The notes under the pieces: generated by a model
The model's database searches: none
The model's input: the letters and a program-made list of their open reading frames with translations, nothing else
What the model was told of the DNA's origin: nothing
Source: Epilithonimonas hominis
GTDB lineage: Bacteria > Bacteroidota > Bacteroidia > Flavobacteriales > Weeksellaceae
Assembly (NCBI RefSeq): GCF_003730015.1
Contig: NZ_RJTU01000061.1
Span: 175,673-239,672, forward strand
Length of the DNA: 64,000 nt
Direction: 5' to 3'
Position numbers and translations under genes: made by a program
In this document: positions 25,167 through 33,200 of the stretch, piece after piece
How the letters are laid out: every line of letters starts with the position of its first letter
How positions within the stretch are numbered: position 1 is the first letter of the stretch

Positions 25167-25645
25167 TAATTTTCAGACTTCTTGTGTCCGTAGAAGTATA
25201 GTGAATGTGTATCAATACTTACGCCAAAGGCTTTTTCTATAGATTCTTTGATGCCTTGGATTCTGGGATCGCAAAATTCTATAATTTCTTCAATTTCTTT
25301 GTCAGAGTCACTTTTATAAATCACCAAGTGATCGTGCTGTTTGTCAAAATAAGATTTTTCGTAGGAAGAAGAACTCTGTGTTTTTTCTCCAAACTGATGT
25401 TTTCTAATCAACCCAGCATCAAGAAAAATCTCGATGGTGTTATAAATGGTAGCCTTACTGACGTGGTATTTCTTCTGCATCATCAGAAGGTAAAGATCAT
25501 CTACATTGAAATGATGCTCCATATTATAGATCTCTTCCAGAATGGTATATCTTTCGGGTGTATTACGAAATCCTTTGTCCTGAAGGTATTGCTTCAGAAC
25601 ATCTTTTATTGTGGCAATGTTAAGCTCTTTTTGTTTCGTATCCAT
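25166..25645 (-). CDS. Fur-family transcriptional regulator
   Basis: The 159-residue protein has the Fur winged helix: GFRNTPERYTILEEIY, HFNVDDLYLLMMQKKYHVSKATIYNTIEIFLDAGLIRKHQFGE. The dimer domain begins with KQHDHLVIYKSDSDKEIEEIIEFCDPRI. The regulatory-metal HDH is kept, but the CxxC that often follows is absent (VIYKSDS), as in Fur types without the structural zinc. Target metal and genes are unknown. It is coupled by TAATG to an OstA-like gene. Confidence 0.9.
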   Translation of the reverse strand: MDTKQKELNIATIKDVLKQYLQDKGFRNTPERYTILEEIYNMEHHFNVDDLYLLMMQKKYHVSKATIYNTIEIFLDAGLIRKHQFGEKTQSSSSYEKSYFDKQHDHLVIYKSDSDKEIEEIIEFCDPRIQGIKESIEKAFGVSIDTHSLYFYGHKKSEN

Positions 25646-25672
25646 AATACAAAATTAGTCAAATTTTCGGGA

Positions 25673-27652
25673 TTAGTCGTAATGCTTAGTTTCGACTTTT
25701 TCTATCCTTTCGATTTTGATGGTTTGATCCAGTAGTGGAGCAGATTCTACAACAACGTTATGACTGGCAACACCGTATGCTGTAAAATCATTACTTCCCA
25801 ATTTTTTAACAAAATTATAGATGCCCAGAATAATCTTGTCTCTAATTGTTAACAGAAAATCATTGATGTAGACATTGTCTATGATAACAAACTTCAGGTC
25901 AGGTGGAATGTTGTGCGCTCTGAGTGAAGGGTGAGAACTTCTTGAAGGAATGATTCCATCGTCCATCATATCACTAAGAATCTGTTGGAAATAATCATTT
26001 ATCCTACGGTCTCTTTTGAAGCCGAGTAAAAAGCTAATTTTATAAATCGTTCCCGGAAGTATTTCTTCTACGTTATATTTGAAGCTGTAAGGATCTTCCT
26101 GATTCACAATATTAAGAATAAAATAATGATCTGCTCTTTTTGGCTGGGCACGAATGATGGAATAAATAATTTTGGATTCTACTTCATCATCACGTTTTGC
26201 ACGGCTGAAAAACGCAAGATTGGTCGCATATTTCGGAATAGTCTCGTCCAACTTCATATCCTTGATGGTGGAAATATATTTTTCGAGCTTCACAAATTTG
26301 ATGAATGTCGTTTTAATAATTCTGCCGTTGTACCAAGCATACATACATATCCCGATAAAGCCTGCAAGTATAACAGACATCCAGCCGCCTTCGAAAAACT
26401 TAATGATGTTAGCACTGAAAAATCCGCCTTCAATCACGACATAAACAATTGCAAAAAGTCCGATCCAGACTTTATTAGTCCTTGTTTTTAGGAACCAGAA
26501 TACCAATAAAATAGTTGTCATCAGCATGGTTACAGTAATAGAAAGTCCATAAGCGGCTTCCATTTTACCGGATTCTTTAAAATATATCACGACTACAAAA
26601 CATAATAACAAAATACCCCAATTGATTTTCGGGATATACATCTGTCCTTTTATGCCCGAAGGATACTCGATTTCCTGATTGGGCCAAAAGTTAAGAGACA
26701 TTGCTTCTGAGAACATGGTAAAAGCACCAGTAATCACCGCCTGACTTGCAATAATGGCAGCAGCAGTTGCGATGATAACCCCGGGAATGATGAACCATTC
26801 CGGCATAATTCCGAAAAATGGATTCTTGCCACGGAATACTTCGTGGTAATTACTTAGTAACCACGCACCTTGTCCTAGATAATTGAGTATAAGCATTGCT
26901 TTCACAAAAATCCAGCTTACACGGATGTTTTTGATACCACAATGCCCAAGATCCGAATATAAGGCCTCTGCTCCCGTTGTACACAGAAAAACAGCACCCA
27001 GAATAACAATAGCACTAGGAGAGTTATAGATCAACTTTACGGCATAATATGGATTGAAAGCTTTCAGAATCATTGGGTGTTCTATCAAATGAACCAACCC
27101 AAATCCTCCTAAAACTAAAAACCAAAGAACCATAACAGGACCAAAAAACTTACCTATGAAACTGGTGCCAAACTGCTGGACTACAAAAATAATTACTAAA
27201 ATAGATAGTGTAATTGGAACTACAGGCGGCTTATGTGTTACAAGTTCTAATCCTTCTATTGCAGACATCACGGTTAGTGACGGTGTGATGATACTGTCTG
27301 CAACCAAAGCCGCAGCTCCTATTATCGCAATGATATAAAGCCACTTTTTCTTAAATCTTTTAACGAGAGAGTAAAGCGAGAGAATACCACCTTCGCCCTT
27401 ATTATCAGCTCTCAGAGCGATGATGACGTATTTAATGGTAGTCTGCAATGTCAGGGTCCAGATGATGCAGGAAAGTGCACCTTCTATATATTCTTCTGAG
27501 ATGATTCCGCCTGTTTTTCCTGCATTGATAATGGCTTTCATCACATAAAGAGGAGATGTTCCGATATCTCCGAAAACGATTCCTAAAGAGACCAAAACGC
27601 CAACCCAGGAAAGTTTTTTCAGGTCAAAATGACCGCTGCTATCTTGCGACAT
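25673..27652 (-). CDS. kup: KUP-family potassium transporter
   Basis: The 659-residue membrane protein begins LSWVGVLVSLGIVFGDIGTSPLYVMKA, the KUP signature. It has about 12 transmembrane helices up to residue 430, including the conserved GTGAEALYSDLGHCG and an alternation of helix pairs. A hydrophilic C-terminal domain of about 200 residues follows. It imports K+ with H+. It lies 28 bases upstream of the Fur-family gene on the same strand and might read into it. Confidence 0.95.
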   Translation of the reverse strand: MSQDSSGHFDLKKLSWVGVLVSLGIVFGDIGTSPLYVMKAIINAGKTGGIISEEYIEGALSCIIWTLTLQTTIKYVIIALRADNKGEGGILSLYSLVKRFKKKWLYIIAIIGAAALVADSIITPSLTVMSAIEGLELVTHKPPVVPITLSILVIIFVVQQFGTSFIGKFFGPVMVLWFLVLGGFGLVHLIEHPMILKAFNPYYAVKLIYNSPSAIVILGAVFLCTTGAEALYSDLGHCGIKNIRVSWIFVKAMLILNYLGQGAWLLSNYHEVFRGKNPFFGIMPEWFIIPGVIIATAAAIIASQAVITGAFTMFSEAMSLNFWPNQEIEYPSGIKGQMYIPKINWGILLLCFVVVIYFKESGKMEAAYGLSITVTMLMTTILLVFWFLKTRTNKVWIGLFAIVYVVIEGGFFSANIIKFFEGGWMSVILAGFIGICMYAWYNGRIIKTTFIKFVKLEKYISTIKDMKLDETIPKYATNLAFFSRAKRDDEVESKIIYSIIRAQPKRADHYFILNIVNQEDPYSFKYNVEEILPGTIYKISFLLGFKRDRRINDYFQQILSDMMDDGIIPSRSSHPSLRAHNIPPDLKFVIIDNVYINDFLLTIRDKIILGIYNFVKKLGSNDFTAYGVASHNVVVESAPLLDQTIKIERIEKVETKHYD

Positions 27653-27680
27653 AATTTATGTTGTCTAGAAAATAATTCTG

Positions 27681-27688
27681 CAAATTTA
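27681..27688 (-). promoter_or_regulatory. -7 box for kup
   Basis: The minus strand reads TAAATTTG, 28 bases before the ATG, with TTTC about 18 bases further upstream. Confidence 0.5.
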
Positions 27689-27784
27689 GATTATTTTATA
27701 TTCTGAGAAATTTTTTTCAGTAAAATGTAATATTGTAAAGCTGGTGATTTTGAAAAAGTGCTAATAATCATATCTTTACTGAAT

Positions 27785-28114
27785 CTAAATATAACTAATG
27801 AAACTCCAGAATTTTCTTTTTTTGAGATAATTAAGGTCCTGCTCATTGGCATAGGCTTCCCTTTCGAAACTGATATTGCGGTAAGCGAGCTGCGGATTTC
27901 TATATCTAAGATATTTTAGATAATATTCTGAAAGATACCAGATATAGAATGGAATAATCAACAATTCCATCTGCTGATGGATGTGGATTTTTTCGTGATT
28001 GATAAGAGTATTATTCTGTCTGTATTTTTTTTCTCTAAGCAATATAAACGGAAATAGTGTTATCCCCGAAATTTTAGTATTTTTGAGTAATCTTTGACAG
28101 ACGATGATTATCAT
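27785..28114 (-). CDS. Small membrane protein with HEKIH motif
   Basis: The 109-residue protein has an N-terminal hydrophobic stretch, then TLINHEKIHIHQQMELLIIPFYIWYLSEYY and a conserved-looking SFEREAYANEQDLNYL. HEKIH followed by a glutamate in FEREAY is arranged like a short HExxH...E zinc site of gluzincin peptidases, with the motif at a membrane segment. As I recall, similar small proteins occur in other Flavobacteriia without a name. A protease-like or metal-binding role is only inferred. It is monocistronic and divergent from the DUF5522 gene. Confidence 0.6.
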   Translation of the reverse strand: MIIIVCQRLLKNTKISGITLFPFILLREKKYRQNNTLINHEKIHIHQQMELLIIPFYIWYLSEYYLKYLRYRNPQLAYRNISFEREAYANEQDLNYLKKRKFWSFISYI

Positions 28115-28148
28115 ACATCAAAGATAAAAATTTTGGTACAGTTTTTAA

Positions 28149-28325
<177 letters not shown>

Positions 28326-28380
28326 TCTTAATATTATGAAATCGAAGATTCACGAATTCCAAAATAAAAATATATTAGCG

Positions 28381-28917
28381 ATGAGTAAAAAATATTACTT
28401 CATATTACTGGCTGCGGTTTCTCTTGGAATCACTTCTTGCAGCCCTTTCCAAGTAAAATCCGACTATTCTGCCACAGCCAATTTTTCCGACTACAAAACA
28501 TATTTGCTAAGAACGGATGATCTCAAACTGAATGATCTGGACAAAGACAGGGTTTTGAATGAATTATCCAAACAAGTTCAGGCAAAAGGATTGACTTCTT
28601 CCCAAAACCCTGATTTGATTATCAATGTAAAAGCATCTCACAAAAAAATTCAGGATGTAACCACATCTTACAATGCGGGCTTCGGCTGGGGAAGACCTTG
28701 GGGTTGGGGAGGCGGATTCGGTATGGGGAATACCTGGACCAATAACTACAACAGCGGCACCATTGTGATAGACATTATTGACGCCAAAACTCAAAAATTA
28801 GTTTGGCAAGGTGCTGGAAGCGGAATTTCGGTAGATTCGCCAAAGTCAAAACAAAAACAAATTCCACAGGTTGTGGCGGAGATAATGGCGAATTATCCAC
28901 CGCAGAAAGGAAAATAG
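28381..28917 (+). CDS. DUF4136-type lipoprotein
   Basis: The 178-residue protein from the ATG at 28381 has a lipoprotein signal ending in LGITSC. The DUF4136-like body contains NFSDYKTYLL, LNELSKQVQAKGLT, NPDLIINVKA and the C-terminal GTIVIDIIDAKTQKLVWQGAGSG. A Gly/Trp-rich loop (FGWGRPWGWGGGFG) interrupts the body. Members are envelope lipoproteins of unknown function. I chose this start because it gives a clean signal peptide; upstream in-frame codons overlap the DUF5522 gene. Confidence 0.85.
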   Translation: MSKKYYFILLAAVSLGITSCSPFQVKSDYSATANFSDYKTYLLRTDDLKLNDLDKDRVLNELSKQVQAKGLTSSQNPDLIINVKASHKKIQDVTTSYNAGFGWGRPWGWGGGFGMGNTWTNNYNSGTIVIDIIDAKTQKLVWQGAGSGISVDSPKSKQKQIPQVVAEIMANYPPQKGK

Positions 28918-28950
28918 TTTTTTAGACTTTGAGATAATAGACTAATAGAG

Positions 28951-28976
28951 AAAACCGTAGAATTTTCTGCGGTTTT
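28951..28976. terminator. Terminator between the lipoprotein and kinase genes
   Basis: AAAACCG...AGAA pairs with TTCT...CGGTTTT, with one mismatch in an 11-bp stem and a 2-base loop, followed by a T run. It can serve both converging genes. Confidence 0.8.
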
Positions 28977-28985
28977 TTTTATTTT

Positions 28986-30302
28986 CTAATCCATAAACCA
29001 AATCTCAAATCGACTTCCTTGTTCCAAAGGTTTATAATTCAAATAACCTTTATGCGCTTCTATAATGCTTTTGCTTAGCGTTAAACCAATTCCAGAACCA
29101 CCACTTCTCGTTGTAAAAAACGGAAGAAAAATCTTATCCTGAATTTCCTTTTGGATCCCGATTCCGTTATCTTCTACAGTTAGAATGATTCGTTTGTTTT
29201 GAGTTTTGATTTCGGATGTTATCGTTCTTTCAACATTGTCAGAAACGGCGTAAATGGCGTTGAGGTAAAGATTAATTAAACAACGTTCAATCATTTTTTC
29301 ATCAGCAAGAATAATTTGATTTTCTAGTGAATTGACAATTTTAATATGATTTTTTTCAAATTCTGGTTTCAGAAAATTAAGAGCCGATTCTACAATATTC
29401 GTCAACGAAATTGTTTTGAAAACCGGTTTTGGAAGTTCTGCAACTTGTCGGTAATCATCTACGAAATTCAATAGTTGCTTTGATTTTGAATTAATAATCA
29501 TCAGACTTTTCTTCATATCCTGTTGGTCTTCTTTTTCGATAATTTCTTGATTAGCAATGTATTCAAGGTTTTGGATCAAGCTATTTACGGGCGTTAAAGT
29601 ATTCAGTAGTTCGTGAGAAATCACTTTCATCAGATTGTTCCAAGCCAGCTTTTCTTTTTGTTCAATAATTTTCTGAACAGATTCTAAACTGATGATGCAA
29701 AACCGATATTTCGCATTCTGAACTTTTTTCGTTCTTAATGAAAATGATTGTTTTGTGTTTTCATTAATCGAAATATCAAAAAATTCCTGCGAGTTTTCGT
29801 AGTTGGTTTGTTCGATAATTTTATAGAAATCGGAAGCTTTCTTTTCGTAAAGATTCCAAGAATTATATTTCGGAATTTCCAGGATTTCCAGGAAAACAGG
29901 ATTCACATAAAAAATTTCCCAATCCTCATTTTTATTTGACAAAATCATCAATCCGATTTCAAGTTGATTCAGGATTTCCTCGTACAAAAGTTTATAAGAC
30001 GATAGAGAAAGATGTTCTTCCTTACTTTGATAATACAATTTCACCGCATTATCGACCAAGCCGTTTTCCTCAATTTTTGGAAATAATGAAAAGTCTTTTT
30101 TCTGAATTGCCAAAAGCAACTTTTCCGTTTTCCGGATGTAAGCCAAAGCCGAAGTCTGCGCCAAAATAATGCAAACCAAACTTACTAATGAAAATAAAGT
30201 ACAGTTAATCCATTTGTTCAGAGAATAAAAATCAAATGCAAAAATGCCGCTGACCATCGCCAACAGAATAAAAAAAAGCCAGATTATTTGTTGTATTTTC
30301 AT
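28986..30302 (-). CDS. Sensor histidine kinase (NtrY-like)
   Basis: The 438-residue protein has two N-terminal membrane helices (about 5-25 and 32-52), a PAS-like region (about 105-205), HisKA with His230 in VISHELLNTLTP, and an ATPase domain with an N box (INLYLNAIYAV), ...DNGIGI and GGSGIGLTLSKSIIEAHKG. It would sense a signal through the PAS region and phosphorylate the adjacent sigma-54 response regulator. I chose the ATG at 30302, since the frame to 30386 runs through a junction repeat. Confidence 0.88.
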   Translation of the reverse strand: MKIQQIIWLFFILLAMVSGIFAFDFYSLNKWINCTLFSLVSLVCIILAQTSALAYIRKTEKLLLAIQKKDFSLFPKIEENGLVDNAVKLYYQSKEEHLSLSSYKLLYEEILNQLEIGLMILSNKNEDWEIFYVNPVFLEILEIPKYNSWNLYEKKASDFYKIIEQTNYENSQEFFDISINENTKQSFSLRTKKVQNAKYRFCIISLESVQKIIEQKEKLAWNNLMKVISHELLNTLTPVNSLIQNLEYIANQEIIEKEDQQDMKKSLMIINSKSKQLLNFVDDYRQVAELPKPVFKTISLTNIVESALNFLKPEFEKNHIKIVNSLENQIILADEKMIERCLINLYLNAIYAVSDNVERTITSEIKTQNKRIILTVEDNGIGIQKEIQDKIFLPFFTTRSGGSGIGLTLSKSIIEAHKGYLNYKPLEQGSRFEIWFMD

Positions 30303-30330
30303 TTCTAATTTTTGTTGGATGCCGGATGCT

Positions 30331-30409
30331 GGACGTTTGATGTTTGGCAATTCGGAAATTATTTTAAACCTTATATTAAAAAACATCCATCATCAAACAT
30401 CAAACATCC
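30331..30409. repeat. Inverted repeat between kinase and regulator genes
   Basis: GGACGTTTGATGTTTG (30331-30346) pairs with CAAACATCAAACATCC (30394-30409) with one mismatch. It fills the regulator-kinase junction. Confidence 0.75.
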
Positions 30410-30413
30410 TGCT

Positions 30414-31757
30414 TTATAAACTAAACTTCTCCATTCTTCTATACAACGCCGCTCTCGATAATCCCAAATCTTCCGCTGCCAAAGAAATATTTCCTTGATG
30501 TTTTTTCAAAGCTTTTTTAATCAGGATTTCTTCCATTTCTTCGATGTTGAGGTTCACAATTGTCTTCTCAGATTCTTCATCTTGAGGCATCAGCAATTTA
30601 AGATTTTTTTCGTTAGACAGAATCACGCTTCTTTCGATACAATGGTCAAGTTCGCGAATGTTTCCGGGCCAGGAATATTGCGTTAACTCTGAAATTAAAT
30701 TCTCATTTAAAGTCAAATCAGGTTTATGATATTTCTGTTTATATTTTTCCAAAAAATAATCGGCTAAACTTGAAATATCCTCAACTCGTTCTCTCAGACT
30801 TGGAATATTTAATTCAACGGTATTAATTCTATAGTATAAATCTTTCCGGAAACGGTTTTCAGCAACCGCTTTTTTAAGATTTTCATTAGTCGCAAAAATA
30901 AATCTCACGTCTAAAATTCGCTCTTTGCTTTCTCCAATTCTAGACAATTTTCTATTTTGAATGAGACTCAGTAATTTGGTTTGCAGATGAAGCGGAAGAT
31001 TCCCGATTTCATCAAGAAAAACAGTTCCGTTTTCGGCATTTTCAATTTTTCCGGCGTAATCCTGATGCGCATCTGTAAATCCTCCTTTTTTGTAACCAAA
31101 TAATTCGGCTTCAAAAAGATTCTCGGAAAGACTGCCCAAATCAATGTGAACAAAAGGCTGATTTTTCCTTTCCGACAACTCGTGAATGTGTTCTGTCAAA
31201 ACATATTTTCCGGTTCCGTTTTCTCCTAAAAGCAAAACATTGGCGTCGGTTGTAGAAACCCTCGAAATCTGATCCATCACTTCCTGCATTGCCGGAGATT
31301 GGGTTTCCAATTGATATTGATTGGTTTTGATGTTAATATTTTCCCACTGATTTAGCTTTTTGTTTTTTCGGGAAACATCGACGGCGAGATTCACGGAAGC
31401 GTATAATTTTTCGTTATTCCAGGGTTTTAGAATAAAATCGGAAGCACCGTTTTTCAAAGCTTCAACGGCCAATTCCACTTCACCATAAGCGGTCATCAGA
31501 ATAATCGGAAGCTGAGGTTCAAGCGTTTTGATTTCCTGCATCCAATACAAACCGTCCTGTCCGTTTTCAAAACCTTTCCGGAAATTCATATCGAGAAGAA
31601 CCGTGTCAACTTGCTGTTCCGATAAAAATTTCAGAATATTTTTTGGCTGACTTAGACAGCTTACTTCTGTAAAGAATTTTTTGAGCCAGACTCTCGCCGA
31701 GAATAAAATATCTTCATCATCATCAACAATTAAAATATGAGCTTCTTTTTTTCGCAT
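30414..31757 (-). CDS. Sigma-54-dependent response regulator, NtrC type
   Basis: This 447-residue protein has a receiver domain with phospho-acceptor Asp56 (VLLDMNF) and TAYGEVE. An AAA+ domain follows, with Walker A GENGTGK (178-184) and Walker B TVFLDE (245-250). A Fis-type helix-turn-helix (GNISLAAEDLGLSRAALYRRM) ends the protein. The sigma-54 contact loop, GAFTGA in most activators, is GGFTDA here (225-230). As I recall, GAFTDA-like loops occur in Bacteroidetes. The kinase gene follows. The likely target is the efflux operon at 33201, which has a -24/-12 promoter. The ATG overlaps the AAA ATPase stop as TAATG. Confidence 0.92.
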   Translation of the reverse strand: MRKKEAHILIVDDDEDILFSARVWLKKFFTEVSCLSQPKNILKFLSEQQVDTVLLDMNFRKGFENGQDGLYWMQEIKTLEPQLPIILMTAYGEVELAVEALKNGASDFILKPWNNEKLYASVNLAVDVSRKNKKLNQWENINIKTNQYQLETQSPAMQEVMDQISRVSTTDANVLLLGENGTGKYVLTEHIHELSERKNQPFVHIDLGSLSENLFEAELFGYKKGGFTDAHQDYAGKIENAENGTVFLDEIGNLPLHLQTKLLSLIQNRKLSRIGESKERILDVRFIFATNENLKKAVAENRFRKDLYYRINTVELNIPSLRERVEDISSLADYFLEKYKQKYHKPDLTLNENLISELTQYSWPGNIRELDHCIERSVILSNEKNLKLLMPQDEESEKTIVNLNIEEMEEILIKKALKKHQGNISLAAEDLGLSRAALYRRMEKFSL

Positions 31758-32890
31758 TAGGAGATAAAATCTAAATAATTATTTTGATTGATTAATGTAA
31801 ACTCTGCTTCTGAATAAGCCTTCGCAAAAGCTCCCGGTATTTTGGCTTTGTCGGATTTCCATTTGGTTTCCCATGCGCTTATTTTCTGATAATTATCAAT
31901 CTCCAGCAAGTCGATTTCCTGTCCGTCGTAAGTTCTCCAGAAATGGTATTGTGGGTAATACAAATTAGATGAATTAAACTTTATTCTTTCCGAAATAAAA
32001 TATTGTTCCCACAATTGTCCTACATCGTTTCTCTGAGATAAAATATTAAAATTATTAATCAGTGCATTTCGGATTCCGTTATCATAAAAATACCATTTTT
32101 TGCTTTTCGTAATTTCTTTTCTGAGATTTTTGCTGAAACCACTTATCGGGAAAATAATATAAACTTTTGACAAAAGATCCAAATAGCGATCTACAGTTGC
32201 TTTATTGATTTGCAATGCGTTGCCAAGTTCCGTTGTGCTCACCAGATTGCCACATTGGAAAGCTAACAGTTGTAATAATTTGTACAAAATATCAGATCCT
32301 AAAACATTCTCGTACATTAGAATATCTTTCAGGAGATAATTTTCTACCAATTGTTTCAGGTAATTTTGCTTCTCTTCCAAAGTTTCGAGGTGCCAAAGTT
32401 CTGGGTAGCTTCCATAGATTATTCTCTCTTCCAGATTGTTTTTGGTATCCAGAAGATTTTCGATTTCGGAAAGTTCTTTCTGCGCAATCGGGAACATTTG
32501 AAAGTCTATATTTCTACCAACCAAAGGTTGCCCGGAAGAGTTCTGAAGATCAAAACTACTGCTTCCGGTTACAATAATGTTTAAGGGTTCTATGTTGTCA
32601 ATCATCAGTTTTAGAATGTTTCCTATTTCTGGAATAACTTGAGCTTCGTCTATCATCAAAATTGTTTTCTGACCAATGATTTTTTGATAGTTTTTTATGC
32701 TTCGGGTTTTCAGAAGTTCTTGTACATGCATATCTTCACCTTGCAAAATGATTGCATTATCAGCATTTTGAGTAAAAATATCTTTTAGCAAAGTAGATTT
32801 TCCGGTTCTTCTTGTTCCGAAAATCCTTATAACTTTTTGTTTATTAATATTTTGCTCTATTATTTTTTTTAAATACCGAGGAACATTCAT
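31757..32890 (-). CDS. AAA ATPase with DUF4143-like C-terminus
   Basis: The 377-residue protein has Walker A GTRRTGKST (25-33), Walker B TILMIDEAQ, and a sensor-like VTGSSSFDLQNSSGQPLVGR. A winged-helix region (TTELGNALQINKATVDRYLDLL) follows, then the C-terminal nuclease-like DUF4143 segment (DGQEIDLLEI, WETKWKSDK). This family is frequent in bacteria and archaea and its substrate is unknown. It is unusual to find it as the first gene of a kinase/regulator transcript, coupled by TAATG to an NtrC-type regulator. A 32-bp tandem repeat lies just upstream. Confidence 0.85.
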   Translation of the reverse strand: MNVPRYLKKIIEQNINKQKVIRIFGTRRTGKSTLLKDIFTQNADNAIILQGEDMHVQELLKTRSIKNYQKIIGQKTILMIDEAQVIPEIGNILKLMIDNIEPLNIIVTGSSSFDLQNSSGQPLVGRNIDFQMFPIAQKELSEIENLLDTKNNLEERIIYGSYPELWHLETLEEKQNYLKQLVENYLLKDILMYENVLGSDILYKLLQLLAFQCGNLVSTTELGNALQINKATVDRYLDLLSKVYIIFPISGFSKNLRKEITKSKKWYFYDNGIRNALINNFNILSQRNDVGQLWEQYFISERIKFNSSNLYYPQYHFWRTYDGQEIDLLEIDNYQKISAWETKWKSDKAKIPGAFAKAYSEAEFTLINQNNYLDFIS

Positions 32891-32929
32891 CTTAAATAAT
32901 TTAGTGCAAGATAATGAAATAATTTATTA

Positions 32930-33008
32930 AAATAACCTAATTAATATTAATTGAGTTATTCAAATAGCCTAATTAATATTAATTAAGTCGTTTAAATAAC
33001 CTAATTAA
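32930..33008. repeat. 32-bp tandem repeat with palindromic core
   Basis: The unit starts AAATAACCTAATTAATATTA and recurs at exact 32-base steps (32930, 32962, 32994), the last copy being partial. Two copies contain the palindrome AATTAATATTAATT. It lies in the 310-base divergent region between the ATPase and efflux genes and may be a multi-site operator. Confidence 0.8.
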
Positions 33009-33049
33009 CAATTTTAATAATTTTCATAATTATGTTTTACAAAAATTAT

Positions 33050-33092
33050 AACTGTTCATTTCCGTACAAAAAGTGTCCGATAATGAACAGTT
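33050..33092 (+). promoter_or_regulatory. Candidate upstream activator site (11-bp inverted repeat)
   Basis: AACTGTTCATT (33050-33060) and AATGAACAGTT (33082-33092) are perfect inverted copies. They lie about 60-100 bases upstream of the -24 box, a usual place for an NtrC-type regulator to bind. Confidence 0.6.
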
Positions 33093-33152
33093 TTAAAATT
33101 AATAAATTGATGTTTAATCACATTTACAGAGCGTTACAAGATTATAAATTTG

Positions 33153-33167
33153 TGGCACTTACCTTGT
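33153..33167 (+). promoter_or_regulatory. Sigma-54 (-24/-12) promoter of the efflux operon
   Basis: TGGCACTTACCTTGT has the GG-N10-G spacing and matches the TGGCAC-N5-TTGC consensus except for the last C. The start codon is 33 bases downstream. The divergent regulator gene encodes a sigma-54 activator. Confidence 0.75.
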
Positions 33168-33200
33168 GTAATTATCTGTAAGTAAAACAGTTATCTAAAT

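Noticed and set aside
32930..33008. CRISPR array
   Set aside because: The repeat units follow each other without spacers and there are only about two and a half copies; no cas genes are present.
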